Origin: Streptomyces sp. AP-93
GTDB lineage: Bacteria; Actinomycetota; Actinomycetes; Streptomycetales; Streptomycetaceae
Assembly: GCF_022808175.1 (NCBI RefSeq)
Contig: NZ_JALGBX010000033.1
Span: forward strand, 1 to 64,000
Reading direction: 5' to 3'
DNA length: 64,000 nucleotides
Positions 26,327 through 35,259 of this stretch are shown here, one piece after another. Under the pieces are notes generated by a model. That model was not told the DNA's origin and made no database searches. It was given only the letters and a program-made list of their open reading frames with translations. The translations under genes and the position numbers were made by a program. Numbering within the stretch: position 1 is the first letter of the stretch; every line of letters begins with the position of its first letter.

Positions 26327-28369
26327 ATGCCCCCGATCAATCTTGGAATCCTGGCGCACGTTGACGCCGGGAAGACAAGTCTCACCGAACGTCTCCTGTT
26401 CGAGGCGGGAGTGGTCGACCACATCGGCAGCGTGGACGACGGCACCACCCGTACCGACTCCATGGATCTGGAACGCCGCCGGGGCATCACCATCCGTGCC
26501 GCGGTGACCTCGCTCCGGATCGGTGACGTGCCCGTCAACATCCTGGACACGCCGGGGCACCCGGACTTCATCGCCGAGGTGGAGCGGTCCCTGCACGTGC
26601 TGGACGCGGCGGTGCTCGTGCTGTCCTGCGTCGAGGGCGTGCAGCCGCAGACCGTCATCCTCTGGCGGGCGCTGCGCCGCATGAACGTGCCCACCGTGCT
26701 GTTCATCAACAAGATCGACCGTGGTGGCGCCGACGCGGACCGGGTCGTCGAGCAGATCCGCCGCCGCCTCTCCCCTGCCGCCCTGCCGCTGAGCCGGGCG
26801 ACCGGCCAGGGCGGTGCGGAGGCCCGCGCCGAGGCGCTGCCCCTCGACGACGCGTCCCTGGTGGAGACGGTCGCCGACGTGGACGACACGGTGATGGAGG
26901 CGTGGCTGGAGGGCGAGGAGATCGCACCGGAGCAGATCCGCGCGGCGATTCGGCGCGCGGTCCCGGCCGGGACGCTGTTCCCGGTGCTCTGCGGCTCGGC
27001 CTTCACCGGCGCGGGGATCGAGGACCTCCAGGATGCGATCACCTCGCTCCTGAAGCCCTCGCAGGAGCACGTGAGCGGGTCCGCGGAGGGGGCCGTGGCG
27101 CGGACGGCGGAAGGGGCCGAGGAGGGGTACGCCGACGAGTCCACGGGCAGGCCCGGCACCGCCCGGTCGGCCACCGTCTTCTCCGTCGACCACGACGCGC
27201 GCGGCAGGCGGGTCTGGATGCGCCTGTGGGGCGGCGAACTGGCGATCCGCGACACGATCCCGGTGTCGGCGACCAAGGCCGAGCGCGTCACCGAGCTCTG
27301 TATCCCCGGTCCGGGCGGACTCGCCGTCGCGCGGCGGGCGTTCAGCGGCGACATCGTCGCGGTACGCGGTCTGTCGACGGCGCGCATCGGGCACGTCATC
27401 GGCACCCCACCGCCGAGGCTCCCCCCGAAGTTCCCCCCGGCGACGATGGTCGCGGCGCTGGAGCCCGTCGACCCCACCCAGCGCGGCGGGCTGTTCACCG
27501 CGCTCAGCGTCCTCGGCGACGAGGACCCGCTCATCGAGCCGAGGCTCGACGAGCTCGACGGCAGCGCGCGCATCCGCATCCACGGCGAGGTGCAGAAGGA
27601 GGTCGTCGTCGCCGTCCTGGAGGAGCGTTTCGGCGTCCGCACAGTCTTCCGCGACACCTCGGTGATCTGCATCGAGCGCGTGCTCGGCTCGGCGACCGCC
27701 GTCGAGGAAATGGACAAGAACGGGAACCCCTACCTCGCCACGCTCGGCCTGCGGCTGGAGGCCGGCGAGACCGGCAGCGGGATCACCTTCCACCCGGGCA
27801 TCGAGCGGGGAAACATGCCCGCGGCCTTCATCAGCGCCTGCGAGGAGGGCGTGCGGTGGGCCCTCGAACAGGGCCTGCACGGCTGGTCCGTCACGGACTG
27901 CAAGGTGACCATGACGGCCTCCGGATACTGCCCGCGCCAGAGCCACGCACACCAGAGCTTCAACAAGGCGATGTCCACGGTCGGTGCCGACTTCCGCAAC
28001 CTGGCGCCCGTCGTCGTCATGGCCTGCCTCGAGAAGGCCAGGACGCGGGTCTGCCAGCCGATCGAGTGCTTCGAGCTGGAGACGCCCGAGCCGACACTGC
28101 GGATGCTCATGAAGACGCTCGGGCGGCTCGGCGCGACCACGGAGTCCGTCACGGACTCCCTCGGTTACACCCGCCTGGTCGGCTTCATCCCTTCGGCGCG
28201 CATCGCGGAACTCGCCGCCACCCTGCCCAACATCACCGGAGGCGAGGGCGTGCTGACCAGCCGCCCGGACCACTACTCGGCGTTCCAGGGGGACGAGGTG
28301 CCGACGCGGCAGCGCGCCGGGACCGACCCCCGCGAGCGAGCGCTGTGGTTCCAGGCGATGCCGCGCTGA
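26327..28369 (+). CDS. Ribosomal protection GTPase (TetM/OtrA family, EF-G-like)
   Basis: 680 residues. GTPase motifs: G1 AHVDAGKT (10-17), switch region RRGITIR (51-57), G3 DTPGH (74-78), and G4 NKID (128-131). The beginning NLGILAHVDAGKTSLTERLL and the C-terminal domain VTMTASGYCPRQSHAH fit the tetracycline-resistance ribosomal protection group (OtrA, TetM) rather than housekeeping EF-G, which is longer. The protein binds the ribosome and dislodges a bound drug. In a biosynthetic cluster it is a strong sign of self-resistance and so of a ribosome-binding product. It is monocistronic: its own control region precedes it and a strong terminator follows. Confidence 0.93.
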   Translation: MPPINLGILAHVDAGKTSLTERLLFEAGVVDHIGSVDDGTTRTDSMDLERRRGITIRAAVTSLRIGDVPVNILDTPGHPDFIAEVERSLHVLDAAVLVLSCVEGVQPQTVILWRALRRMNVPTVLFINKIDRGGADADRVVEQIRRRLSPAALPLSRATGQGGAEARAEALPLDDASLVETVADVDDTVMEAWLEGEEIAPEQIRAAIRRAVPAGTLFPVLCGSAFTGAGIEDLQDAITSLLKPSQEHVSGSAEGAVARTAEGAEEGYADESTGRPGTARSATVFSVDHDARGRRVWMRLWGGELAIRDTIPVSATKAERVTELCIPGPGGLAVARRAFSGDIVAVRGLSTARIGHVIGTPPPRLPPKFPPATMVAALEPVDPTQRGGLFTALSVLGDEDPLIEPRLDELDGSARIRIHGEVQKEVVVAVLEERFGVRTVFRDTSVICIERVLGSATAVEEMDKNGNPYLATLGLRLEAGETGSGITFHPGIERGNMPAAFISACEEGVRWALEQGLHGWSVTDCKVTMTASGYCPRQSHAHQSFNKAMSTVGADFRNLAPVVVMACLEKARTRVCQPIECFELETPEPTLRMLMKTLGRLGATTESVTDSLGYTRLVGFIPSARIAELAATLPNITGGEGVLTSRPDHYSAFQGDEVPTRQRAGTDPRERALWFQAMPR

Positions 28370-28386
28370 TCCGGAGAACAGAAGGA

Positions 28387-28423
28387 GAGGGGGCTCCCCG
28401 CCATGACGGCGGGGAGCCCCCTC
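28387..28423. terminator. Strong bidirectional hairpin terminator
   Basis: A perfect 16-bp G/C-rich stem (28387-28402 with 28408-28423, core GGGGGCTCCCCGCC) around a 5-nt loop, 17 bp after the GTPase stop and 15 bp before the stop of the convergent C-domain gene. It can serve both transcripts. Confidence 0.9.
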
Positions 28424-28438
28424 TCGTTGCCCGGCTGC

Positions 28439-29758
28439 TCAGCCGGTCAGCTGCTCGCAGAGGTCCGCGAGCGTCGCGCACAGCCGGGACAGGAACTCCT
28501 CGCCCGCGGCCACGTCGAACCGCGTGGGATCGAACTCGCACTCCAGACGGCACGTGTCGTCGTCGTACATCATGGCGACGACCTGGAACGTCCCCATGAA
28601 CGACTCGTACTCGCCGGAGGTCTCCACGGGCGGCAGCCCGTGTGAGGGCTGCTCCCACGGCATGTAGTTCACCAGCCACTGCGCCGGACGCCGGGTGAGC
28701 GTGTCGTCGCCCGGCCCGCCGAAGGCTTTGAGGAGGTAGTCCCACGGGGTCGTCTGGTGGGGCACCAGACTCATCCAGGTCTCCCGCGCGTGCCGCACGG
28801 CGGTCAGCGGGTCGCTCAGGTCCTGGCCGCTCAGCCGCACCGGCATGTTGTCGGAGAAGCAGCCCAGCGTGTCCAGGTGCGCCATCGGGCGACCGGTCAT
28901 GTTGACCCGGAAGGTGACGTCCGGCTCGGCGCCCATCGCGACGGCCGTGGAGACCACCGCGCCGAGGACGAGCACGAACGGCGTCGTACGGAGCTTGGCC
29001 GCCGCCCGCTTCAGCCGGGATGCCGGGACCGGCGCCGGCCGCCGCAGGCTCCACACCCTGCCGCTCGGCTCCCCGTCCGGGGCGATGCAGAAGGGCACCT
29101 TGAGGGCCTGGTCGGGCGTGGTGTCCTTCAGCCGGGCGGCCCAGAACTCGTGGGACGGCCCGATCCCCTCGGCGGGGTCCGGGAAGGTCTCGCGCTGCCA
29201 GCGCACCCAGTCGTGGTGCGAGCCGGACGGCACCTCGGCGCCGGGCATCGGCGCGAGCAGCAGATCGGTGAACGCCTGCTGGCTCAGGCCGTCGGTGATC
29301 AGGTGGTCCATGCCGGCCACCAGGTACCTGGCCGGGCCGTCCGAGCCGTCCGGGAGGGTGACCAGCGTGGCGTTCCACAGCGGTACGCCCGAGCCGTCGA
29401 AGGGCGTGCGCTCGCCCTGGCGGACGAAGGCGTTCAGCTCCTCGGGCGAGGCCAGGCCGGCCGACGTCAGCGGCAGTTCGATGTCGTCCGCGTAGAAGAG
29501 CCGTCCCTCGTCGAGCGACAGGTCGACGATCCGCATGGCGTCCTGCCGTGCCGTGATCAGTTCAAGACGGCGGCGGATCTCCTCGTCGGTCAGGTCCTCG
29601 CCCAGCGGCAGGGCCGTGACGAGGTTCAGCGGCCGTTCGCCGCCGCGCAGGACGGCCCGGCGCAGCCGGCCCTCCTGCTGCCAGGACAGCGGCCCCTCAC
29701 GGCCGGAGGCCGTCGCCCCGCGCGAAAGCGCCAGGCGACGGCCTGCGTCGTTGCTCAC
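28439..29758 (-). CDS. Free-standing condensation-domain protein
   Basis: 439 residues from GTG 29758, preceded by GGAG. A condensation/acyltransferase fold (CoA-dependent acyltransferase superfamily) with the active-site region MDHLITDGLS: the canonical HHxxxDG appears as DHLITDG (151-157), keeping the second His and the Asp. The rest resembles NRPS condensation domains (FDGSGVPLWNATLV; DVTFRVNMTGRPMAHLDTLGCF). It may form the amide or ester bond between carrier-bound units, or between a carrier-bound unit and a free amine. Last gene of the seven-gene leftward operon, 17 nt after the hydrolase-LamG stop. Confidence 0.87.
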   Translation of the reverse strand: MSNDAGRRLALSRGATASGREGPLSWQQEGRLRRAVLRGGERPLNLVTALPLGEDLTDEEIRRRLELITARQDAMRIVDLSLDEGRLFYADDIELPLTSAGLASPEELNAFVRQGERTPFDGSGVPLWNATLVTLPDGSDGPARYLVAGMDHLITDGLSQQAFTDLLLAPMPGAEVPSGSHHDWVRWQRETFPDPAEGIGPSHEFWAARLKDTTPDQALKVPFCIAPDGEPSGRVWSLRRPAPVPASRLKRAAAKLRTTPFVLVLGAVVSTAVAMGAEPDVTFRVNMTGRPMAHLDTLGCFSDNMPVRLSGQDLSDPLTAVRHARETWMSLVPHQTTPWDYLLKAFGGPGDDTLTRRPAQWLVNYMPWEQPSHGLPPVETSGEYESFMGTFQVVAMMYDDDTCRLECEFDPTRFDVAAGEEFLSRLCATLADLCEQLTG

Positions 29759-29775
29759 TTCGTACGTCTCCGCTA

Positions 29776-31602
29776 CTACTCGCCCGCGAGTTGGCCGCGC
29801 TCGTACAGGCTGGTCGCGTCGGCCTCGGTCAGGACGCCGGAGTAGATGCGGACCGGGCCGACCGAGCCGGGCCACTGGTCGACGTACTCGTCACGGAACC
29901 AGGCGTGGCCGAGCTGGACGCTCAGGTCGCCGTTCCACGTCGGCCAGCCCTCCGGGAGCTTCTCCTCGCCGCGGTCGGCGTGCGTCGGCACATGGATGCG
30001 CGCGACGCCGGCCTCCAAGTCGTACACGCCGACGACGAACACCCACTGGTCGACCTCGGCCGGCGTGAGCTCCTTGGAGGAGTACGCGTGCACCCAGTCC
30101 ACCGGGCCGTCGTCCGAGCCGTCGATCGGGGAGGCGGTGAAGTTCCAGTGCATGTGGAAGTCGCCGGTGCCCTCACCGCCGTACTCGATGTTCCGCACAC
30201 CGAGGTAGAACGGGCTGTGGTACGAGCCGCTCTGCGCGACGGCGGTCCAGGCGTACCAGTCCTTCGGGAAGCGCAGCTCGGCACCGACGAGGGCGCTGTC
30301 CAGGCGGAGCCAGGCGGCCACGCTGAAGCTCTGGTCGGTGACCACGGCGCCGCTCTCGCTGGCGAAGCTCATCGAGGCGCTGAAGGAGAGGGCACCCGCG
30401 GTGCCCTCCGGGCCGCTCACCCAGTTCGGCTCGCCGGCCGTCGTGAGGGTCAGGCCGTTGCCGGAGGAGTCGGCGACGCTGCTGCCCGACCCGTCGGTCA
30501 TCTCCCAGAAGCCCTTGAGGACGGGGCGGTTGTTGTTCTCGGCGTCAGTCATCGCACTCACATTTCTGTCGTTCAACTCGTTCACGTGATTCGTGTCGTT
30601 CATGTGGTCCGTACGGTCCGCGGCCGCGAACAGCCGCCGCAGCCAGTCGGCCCGTGCGCGCCGGGCCGTGTGGGAGACCGTCGCGTCGGGCACCCACTCG
30701 TCGAAGCTGTGGAACGCCCCGCCCCAGACGTGCAGTTCGGCGTCGACGCCCTCGGCGCTGAGGCGTGCCGCGTACGCGATGGTCTCGTCGCGCAGTGCCT
30801 CGAAGGCGCCGGCCTCCACGTACGCGGGCGGCAGCCCGGCCAGGGACGCGGCGCGGGCCGGGGCCGCGTAGGGCGAGACGTCGGGTCCGCCCCTGCGGTC
30901 GCCAAGGAGGGCGGTCCAGCCCGTGACGCTCGACGTCGAGTCCCAGATGCCGTGTCCGTCCATCTGGCGGGAGGAGCGGGAGTCGACCCGGTCGTCGGTC
31001 ATGGGGCAGAGCAGGAGCTGTCCCATGACCGACACCTCGCCGGTGTCCCGTGCCTTCAGCGCGACGCCGGCGGCCAGGGCGCCTCCGGCGCTGGCGCCGG
31101 TGACGAAGACGCGCTCCGGGTCGAACCCGAACCGATCCGCATTCGCGATCGTCCAGACCAGGCCCGCGTAGCAGTCGTCGACGGGCGTCGGGTCGGGGTG
31201 CTCGGGGGCGAGCCGGTAGTCGATGCTCACCACCGCGATGCCCAGTTCCTGAGCCTGGTCGAGATCGCGGCTGAGCTCGGCGCTCCGGTTGTGCCCGGCG
31301 AACATCCCGCCGCCGTGGATGGCGTACGCGACGGGCACCGGCCCGGTCGCGCCCGTCGGCCGCGCGATGAGTACCGAGACCGCGCCCGATGGGTCGCGTC
31401 CGAGGAGCTTCTCCGTCGTGAGCGTGAAGGCGCCGTCCCGGGTGATCTCCGCGTCGGTCAGCCGCGCCTCGTCGATGTGCTTGCGGTCGGTCAGGATGCG
31501 GTCGGGGGTGATGGACGACGGGCGTCGGCTCAGGATGTCCCGCAGCGGCCCGTCCAGTTCGTGGTCGACGGGCGGGACCCTGAGGTTCTCGGCGGCCGTC
31601 AT
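29776..31602 (-). CDS. Alpha/beta-hydrolase (HSL type) fused to LamG-like domain
   Basis: 608 residues in one frame. Residues about 85-325 are a hormone-sensitive-lipase-type hydrolase: oxyanion motif HGGG (96-99), nucleophile elbow GASAG (Ser171), an acidic residue in AFEALRDE (Glu268) and His298 in AFHSF. A polar Asn/His/Asp-rich linker (330-360) leads to a concanavalin/LamG-like domain (about 365-600; FWEMTDGSGSSVADSSGNG, SFSVAAWLRLD). There is no signal peptide, so the LamG part is cytoplasmic. An internal ATG at 30552 could start the LamG part separately but has no good ribosome-binding site. The start overlaps the oxygenase stop by 4 bp. Function is unknown; deacylation or ester formation on the product is possible. 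Confidence 0.85.
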   Translation of the reverse strand: MTAAENLRVPPVDHELDGPLRDILSRRPSSITPDRILTDRKHIDEARLTDAEITRDGAFTLTTEKLLGRDPSGAVSVLIARPTGATGPVPVAYAIHGGGMFAGHNRSAELSRDLDQAQELGIAVVSIDYRLAPEHPDPTPVDDCYAGLVWTIANADRFGFDPERVFVTGASAGGALAAGVALKARDTGEVSVMGQLLLCPMTDDRVDSRSSRQMDGHGIWDSTSSVTGWTALLGDRRGGPDVSPYAAPARAASLAGLPPAYVEAGAFEALRDETIAYAARLSAEGVDAELHVWGGAFHSFDEWVPDATVSHTARRARADWLRRLFAAADRTDHMNDTNHVNELNDRNVSAMTDAENNNRPVLKGFWEMTDGSGSSVADSSGNGLTLTTAGEPNWVSGPEGTAGALSFSASMSFASESGAVVTDQSFSVAAWLRLDSALVGAELRFPKDWYAWTAVAQSGSYHSPFYLGVRNIEYGGEGTGDFHMHWNFTASPIDGSDDGPVDWVHAYSSKELTPAEVDQWVFVVGVYDLEAGVARIHVPTHADRGEEKLPEGWPTWNGDLSVQLGHAWFRDEYVDQWPGSVGPVRIYSGVLTEADATSLYERGQLAGE

Positions 31603-32579
31603 GACGCCGACTCCGTCTGCGGGTGGCGGACGTGCAGCGTGCGGAACAGGCAGCGACGGTTGCCGGAGGAGTCCTCGTAGGCCGTACGCCCGTGGGAGAG
31701 GCGGGTGTTGTCGAAGATGACGGCCTGGTTCTCCCGCAGCGTGACCGTGCGCAAGTACGGCGATCCCGGCCGGGCCGCCTCGGCGAGGGCCGCGAGGCCG
31801 CGCGCGAAGTCCTCGGGGGACACGTCTTCGACCGTCTGGAAGGAGTCGGTGTCGGTCAGGCAGTAGTGGCCGACGAGCCGGTCCTCGATCACCGCGTACA
31901 CGGGGCCGGTCTTCGCCTCGTTGCTGCCGTTGATGTTGGCGCGTCGCACCAGCACCCGGGGGTTCGCCAGGGCGAGGGCCGCCGGGAGGTCGGTGCGCAG
32001 CAGCTCGGCGTAGGCGCCGACCGAGTCGAAGAAGGTGTTGACCCCGCCCTGGACCGCCGGTGTCTGGCAGGACATCAGGGTGGCCTTGATCATCCCCATG
32101 GGCTGGAGCGTGCCGTCGACGTGCAGCTCCTGGCCCACGGAGCGGCCGAAGGACGGATGGTTCCCCGCCTCGGTACCGGCGTTCGCGCTGGCCGAGATGA
32201 CCGAGACCGGCGGGGCGACGCGGTTGCCCAGGGTGTACAGCTGCGGGACGAAGGGCTCGCCGAGGCCGAGCGCCTTGCAGGCCAGCAGGTGGGTGTCCTC
32301 GGTGACCCGCTCGTCGGTGAATTCGACGAGCGCGAAGCCGTGGGCGTCGTACTGGCGGGCCAGTTCGTCGCCCGCGGTGCCGGAGAGTTCCGAGGCGCCC
32401 CGGACGGTCAGCGGCCGGTCCGGGAGGTCGGCGAAGGCCGGGGTGACGTGCGCGGCGGCACGCGTCAGCTCAGCGGTGAACGCCTCGGAGCCGTACGCGG
32501 TCCCGGAGCCGTACGAGATCTCGGTGTCGTGCGTGGTCTCGGTGTCGTGCATGGTCAAGGCATCCCTCGGCTCGTTCAC
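31599..32579 (-). CDS. TauD-like (clavaminate synthase-like) Fe(II)/2OG oxygenase
   Basis: 326 residues from GTG 32579, which overlaps the phosphorylase stop (GTGA); ATG 32552 is an alternative. The iron site is His153 and Asp155 in ELHVDGT and His296 in RLSHGRTAY; Arg313 in RCLFRTLHV is placed to bind 2-oxoglutarate. The clavaminate-synthase-like branch often hydroxylates amino acids such as Arg, Asn or Leu, free or carrier-bound. The N-terminus has a short repetitive stretch (HDTE twice, YGSxxAYGS). Second TauD-type and third 2OG-dependent oxygenase of the cluster. Confidence 0.87.
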   Translation of the reverse strand: MNEPRDALTMHDTETTHDTEISYGSGTAYGSEAFTAELTRAAAHVTPAFADLPDRPLTVRGASELSGTAGDELARQYDAHGFALVEFTDERVTEDTHLLACKALGLGEPFVPQLYTLGNRVAPPVSVISASANAGTEAGNHPSFGRSVGQELHVDGTLQPMGMIKATLMSCQTPAVQGGVNTFFDSVGAYAELLRTDLPAALALANPRVLVRRANINGSNEAKTGPVYAVIEDRLVGHYCLTDTDSFQTVEDVSPEDFARGLAALAEAARPGSPYLRTVTLRENQAVIFDNTRLSHGRTAYEDSSGNRRCLFRTLHVRHPQTESAS

Positions 32580-33931
32580 GTAGCGTCCGCCACGTCGTTC
32601 GACCGGATGCGGTCCCGCACCGCGAGGGGTGGTGTGCATTGCTGATCACGGATGACGAAGGCCTGGGTGACCTCATCGACGGCCTGACGCACGTCGCCGC
32701 CGTTGTGGTGGATCTCCGCCAGGACGGTGCCTGCCGTCACGTGGTCGCCGATGCGGTGGTTCACGAGGATGCCCACCCCGTGGTCGAGGGGGGCGTCAGC
32801 CGAGATCCGGCCCGCGCCGACGCGCAGCCCGGCCCCGCCGATGCGGCGCGCGGAGACCTCGTGGATCCAGCCGTCGCGGTCGGCACGGACCTCCGTGACG
32901 TCACGCGCGGCCGGGAGGAGCTCCGGGTCTTCCAGGGAGGCTCGGTCCGCGCCCTGGAGCTCCGCCCAGCGCAGGAACTGTTCGAGCGCGGCGCCGGAGG
33001 AGATCGCCTCGGCGACCCGCTCGTCGGCGGCCTCGTCCGACAGCTCCGGGAGGGCGCTCTGGAGCATGACGCGGGAGAGCAGGGCGCAGGTCTCGGAGAC
33101 TCCCCTGACGTGCTGTCCGCCGAGGACCGCGAGGGCTTCCTTGATCTCCAGAGCGTTGCCGACCGCCCGGCCCATGGGCTGGGTCATGTCGGTCAGCATG
33201 GCTTCGCACCGCAGGCCGAGGCGTCCGCCGAGAGCGACCATGGTGCGGGCGAGTTCGGCCGCCGCGTCGTAGTCGGCGATGAGGGCGCCGTCGCCGTACT
33301 TCACGTCGAGGACGACGCAGTCGGCGCCGACCGCCAGCTTCTTGCTGATGATGCTGGCGGCGATCAGCGGGATGCTCTCCACCGTCGCCGTCACGTCGCG
33401 CAGGGAGTACGTGGCGGCGTCGCCCGGGGCCAGGTCGTCGCTCTGTCCGGCGATCACCATGCCGGCCTCGGCCGCGACGCTGCGGAGCTCGTCGGCGTCC
33501 AGCGCGAGCCGCAGGCCAGGCACGGACTCCAGCTTGTCGACGGTCCCCCCGGCGTATCCGAGGCCGCGTCCGCTGAGCTTGACGACGGGCACGCCGCAGG
33601 CGGCGACGACGGGGGCGACGATCAGGGTGGCCTTGTCGCCCACCCCGCCCGTGCTGTGCTTGTCGACCACCGGGCGGGCCGGGTCTCCGAGCTGGAGCCG
33701 CTTGCCGGTGTCGACGTAGGCGAGGGCGAGGGCGGCCGTCTCGCTGAGGTCCATGCCCGTGCAGGCGACGGTCGCCAGCCAGGCCGACATCTGGTGGTCG
33801 GCGATCCGGCCGTCGACGAAGTCGTGCACCAGGCGCCGTACCGATTCCTCGGTCAGTGTCCGCCCCTCGCGTTTGGCGCTGATCGCCGCCTGGACGTGGA
33901 GCGAGGCTTCGGGATCGATGCCCGCACTCAT
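32576..33931 (-). CDS. deoA: Pyrimidine nucleoside (thymidine) phosphorylase
   Basis: 451 residues, complete. Family hallmarks: the signature VDKHSTGGVGDKATLIVAPVVA, SGRGLGYAGGTVDKLES with the substrate-site residues, a helical first domain (DFVDGRIADHQMSAWLA), and a C-terminal alpha/beta domain (GDHVTAGTVLAEIHHN). The enzyme cleaves pyrimidine nucleosides with phosphate to base and (deoxy)ribose-1-phosphate. It sits in the middle of the operon with 4-bp overlaps on both sides, so it is a dedicated cluster gene rather than the housekeeping copy. It may supply a pentose-1-phosphate, release a pyrimidine base, or run in reverse to build a nucleoside. Confidence 0.92.
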   Translation of the reverse strand: MSAGIDPEASLHVQAAISAKREGRTLTEESVRRLVHDFVDGRIADHQMSAWLATVACTGMDLSETAALALAYVDTGKRLQLGDPARPVVDKHSTGGVGDKATLIVAPVVAACGVPVVKLSGRGLGYAGGTVDKLESVPGLRLALDADELRSVAAEAGMVIAGQSDDLAPGDAATYSLRDVTATVESIPLIAASIISKKLAVGADCVVLDVKYGDGALIADYDAAAELARTMVALGGRLGLRCEAMLTDMTQPMGRAVGNALEIKEALAVLGGQHVRGVSETCALLSRVMLQSALPELSDEAADERVAEAISSGAALEQFLRWAELQGADRASLEDPELLPAARDVTEVRADRDGWIHEVSARRIGGAGLRVGAGRISADAPLDHGVGILVNHRIGDHVTAGTVLAEIHHNGGDVRQAVDEVTQAFVIRDQQCTPPLAVRDRIRSNDVADAT

Positions 33932-35259
33932 ATGGACTGCTCCGTGGACTGCTCCGGCGCGAGTGCGCGGGTCGCGGTGGTGATCCGCTCGGCGATCTCC
34001 TCGACCTCGGCGCTCGTGAGGGTCAGCGGCGGGCAGATGAGGACGGAGGCGGCCTGCTGGCGCACCATGAGCCCGTTCTCCTGACAGCTGACGACGAGGG
34101 CGGCCGCGGTGGCCATGTCGGCCATCTCGACGACGCCGACGAGGCCGAGGCCACGGGTGTCCACGACGCCGGGGAGGGTACGGAGCGGCTCGATCAGCTC
34201 GAGGAGTTCACGGCCCCGGTGCTCGGCGTTCTCCACGAGGCCCTCGCGCTCCATGACGCCGAGGGTCGCGATCGCGACCGCGCTGGCGGTGGCGTGGCCG
34301 GCGGTGGTGTGGCCGTACCGCAGGCCGCCGATGATCTCGTCGTCGGCGAAGGCCGCGTAGATGTCCTGGCGTGCCGTCACCGCGGAGATGGGGGCGTAGC
34401 CGGCGCCCAGGCCCTTGCTCGACACGAGGATGTCCGGTGCGGCGCCCTCGTGCTGGAAGGCGAACATCTTCCCCGTGCGGCCGTAGCCGGTGAAGATCTC
34501 GTCGAAGATCAGCAGGGCGCCGGCGTCGTCGCACAGCGCGCGGAGCTCGGTGAGGAAGCCCGGCGGCAGCACGATGCCTCCGCCGACGTTCAGGAACGGC
34601 TCGATGACCACCGCGAGGGGGGCGTCGCCGTCGGCGAGGGCCTCGGCGAAGGCGGCCGCGAGCACCTTGGCGGCCTCGGGGGTGCGCAGTTCCGCTGCGG
34701 GCAGCGGAAGCGTGACCCGGGTGACCTCGATCGGCTGCTGAAACGGGTGGCCGGTCGGCACGAGCCCGCTGAGCGTCCGGGTGAGGACCGTGGAGCCGTG
34801 GTAGCCCTGCGCGAAGGTGATGACGCGGTTGCGGGGGTCGCCGGTGATCCGCCGGTAGCAGGAGGCGATCATCAGGGCGGCCTCGATGCCCTCCGAGCCG
34901 CTGTTGAGCAGCAGGGTGCGCGACAGACCCTCGGGCATGTGCCCGGCGAGGACCTCGGCGAGACGGCCGGCGACCGGGTGGTTGGTCGCCGACATGTCGA
35001 CGCCGTGCAGGGTGCGGAGCTGCTCCGTCGCGGCGGCGATGACGTCCTCGTTGCCGTAGCCGACCGTGGAGTTGAGGGAGGAGGCGTCGATGTACTCGCG
35101 TCCCGCGGCGTCCCAGACGCGCGAGCCCTGGCCCCGGACGATCATCAGCCGGTCGCGCTCGGCCTCGTTGCGCGACCAGGGGTGCCACACGTACCTCGAG
35201 TCGCGGACGCGCGCCGCGTCGTTCTCGGTGGCGTCGGTGTGCTGGGTGGTCTGGCTCAT
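33928..35259 (-). CDS. Class III PLP-dependent aminotransferase
   Basis: 443 residues from ATG 35259, which overlaps the TE stop by 4 bp. Fold-type I motifs: the substrate loop LLNSGSEGIEAALMIA, the PLP-ring Asp in LLIFDEIFTGYGRTG, and the Lys in LVSSKGLGAGYAPISA. The family transfers amino groups to omega-positions, ketones or aldehydes (ornithine, beta-alanine, DAPA, aminosugar types). Long versions of the frame upstream overlap the TE and are not needed. It probably makes a non-proteinogenic amino acid or an amine for the NRPS. Confidence 0.92.
   Translation of the reverse strand: MSQTTQHTDATENDAARVRDSRYVWHPWSRNEAERDRLMIVRGQGSRVWDAAGREYIDASSLNSTVGYGNEDVIAAATEQLRTLHGVDMSATNHPVAGRLAEVLAGHMPEGLSRTLLLNSGSEGIEAALMIASCYRRITGDPRNRVITFAQGYHGSTVLTRTLSGLVPTGHPFQQPIEVTRVTLPLPAAELRTPEAAKVLAAAFAEALADGDAPLAVVIEPFLNVGGGIVLPPGFLTELRALCDDAGALLIFDEIFTGYGRTGKMFAFQHEGAAPDILVSSKGLGAGYAPISAVTARQDIYAAFADDEIIGGLRYGHTTAGHATASAVAIATLGVMEREGLVENAEHRGRELLELIEPLRTLPGVVDTRGLGLVGVVEMADMATAAALVVSCQENGLMVRQQAASVLICPPLTLTSAEVEEIAERITTATRALAPEQSTEQSI

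Noticed and set aside
26261..28273. 670-codon frame opposite the resistance GTPase
   Set aside because: Antisense shadow; the GTPase motifs on the plus strand are unmistakable.
32480..32560. Direct repeats of about 20 bp near the start of the TauD-like oxygenase considered as regulatory repeats
   Set aside because: They encode the repetitive N-terminus (HDTE, AYGS) and are best explained as coding repeats, although a later ATG would put part of them outside the protein.
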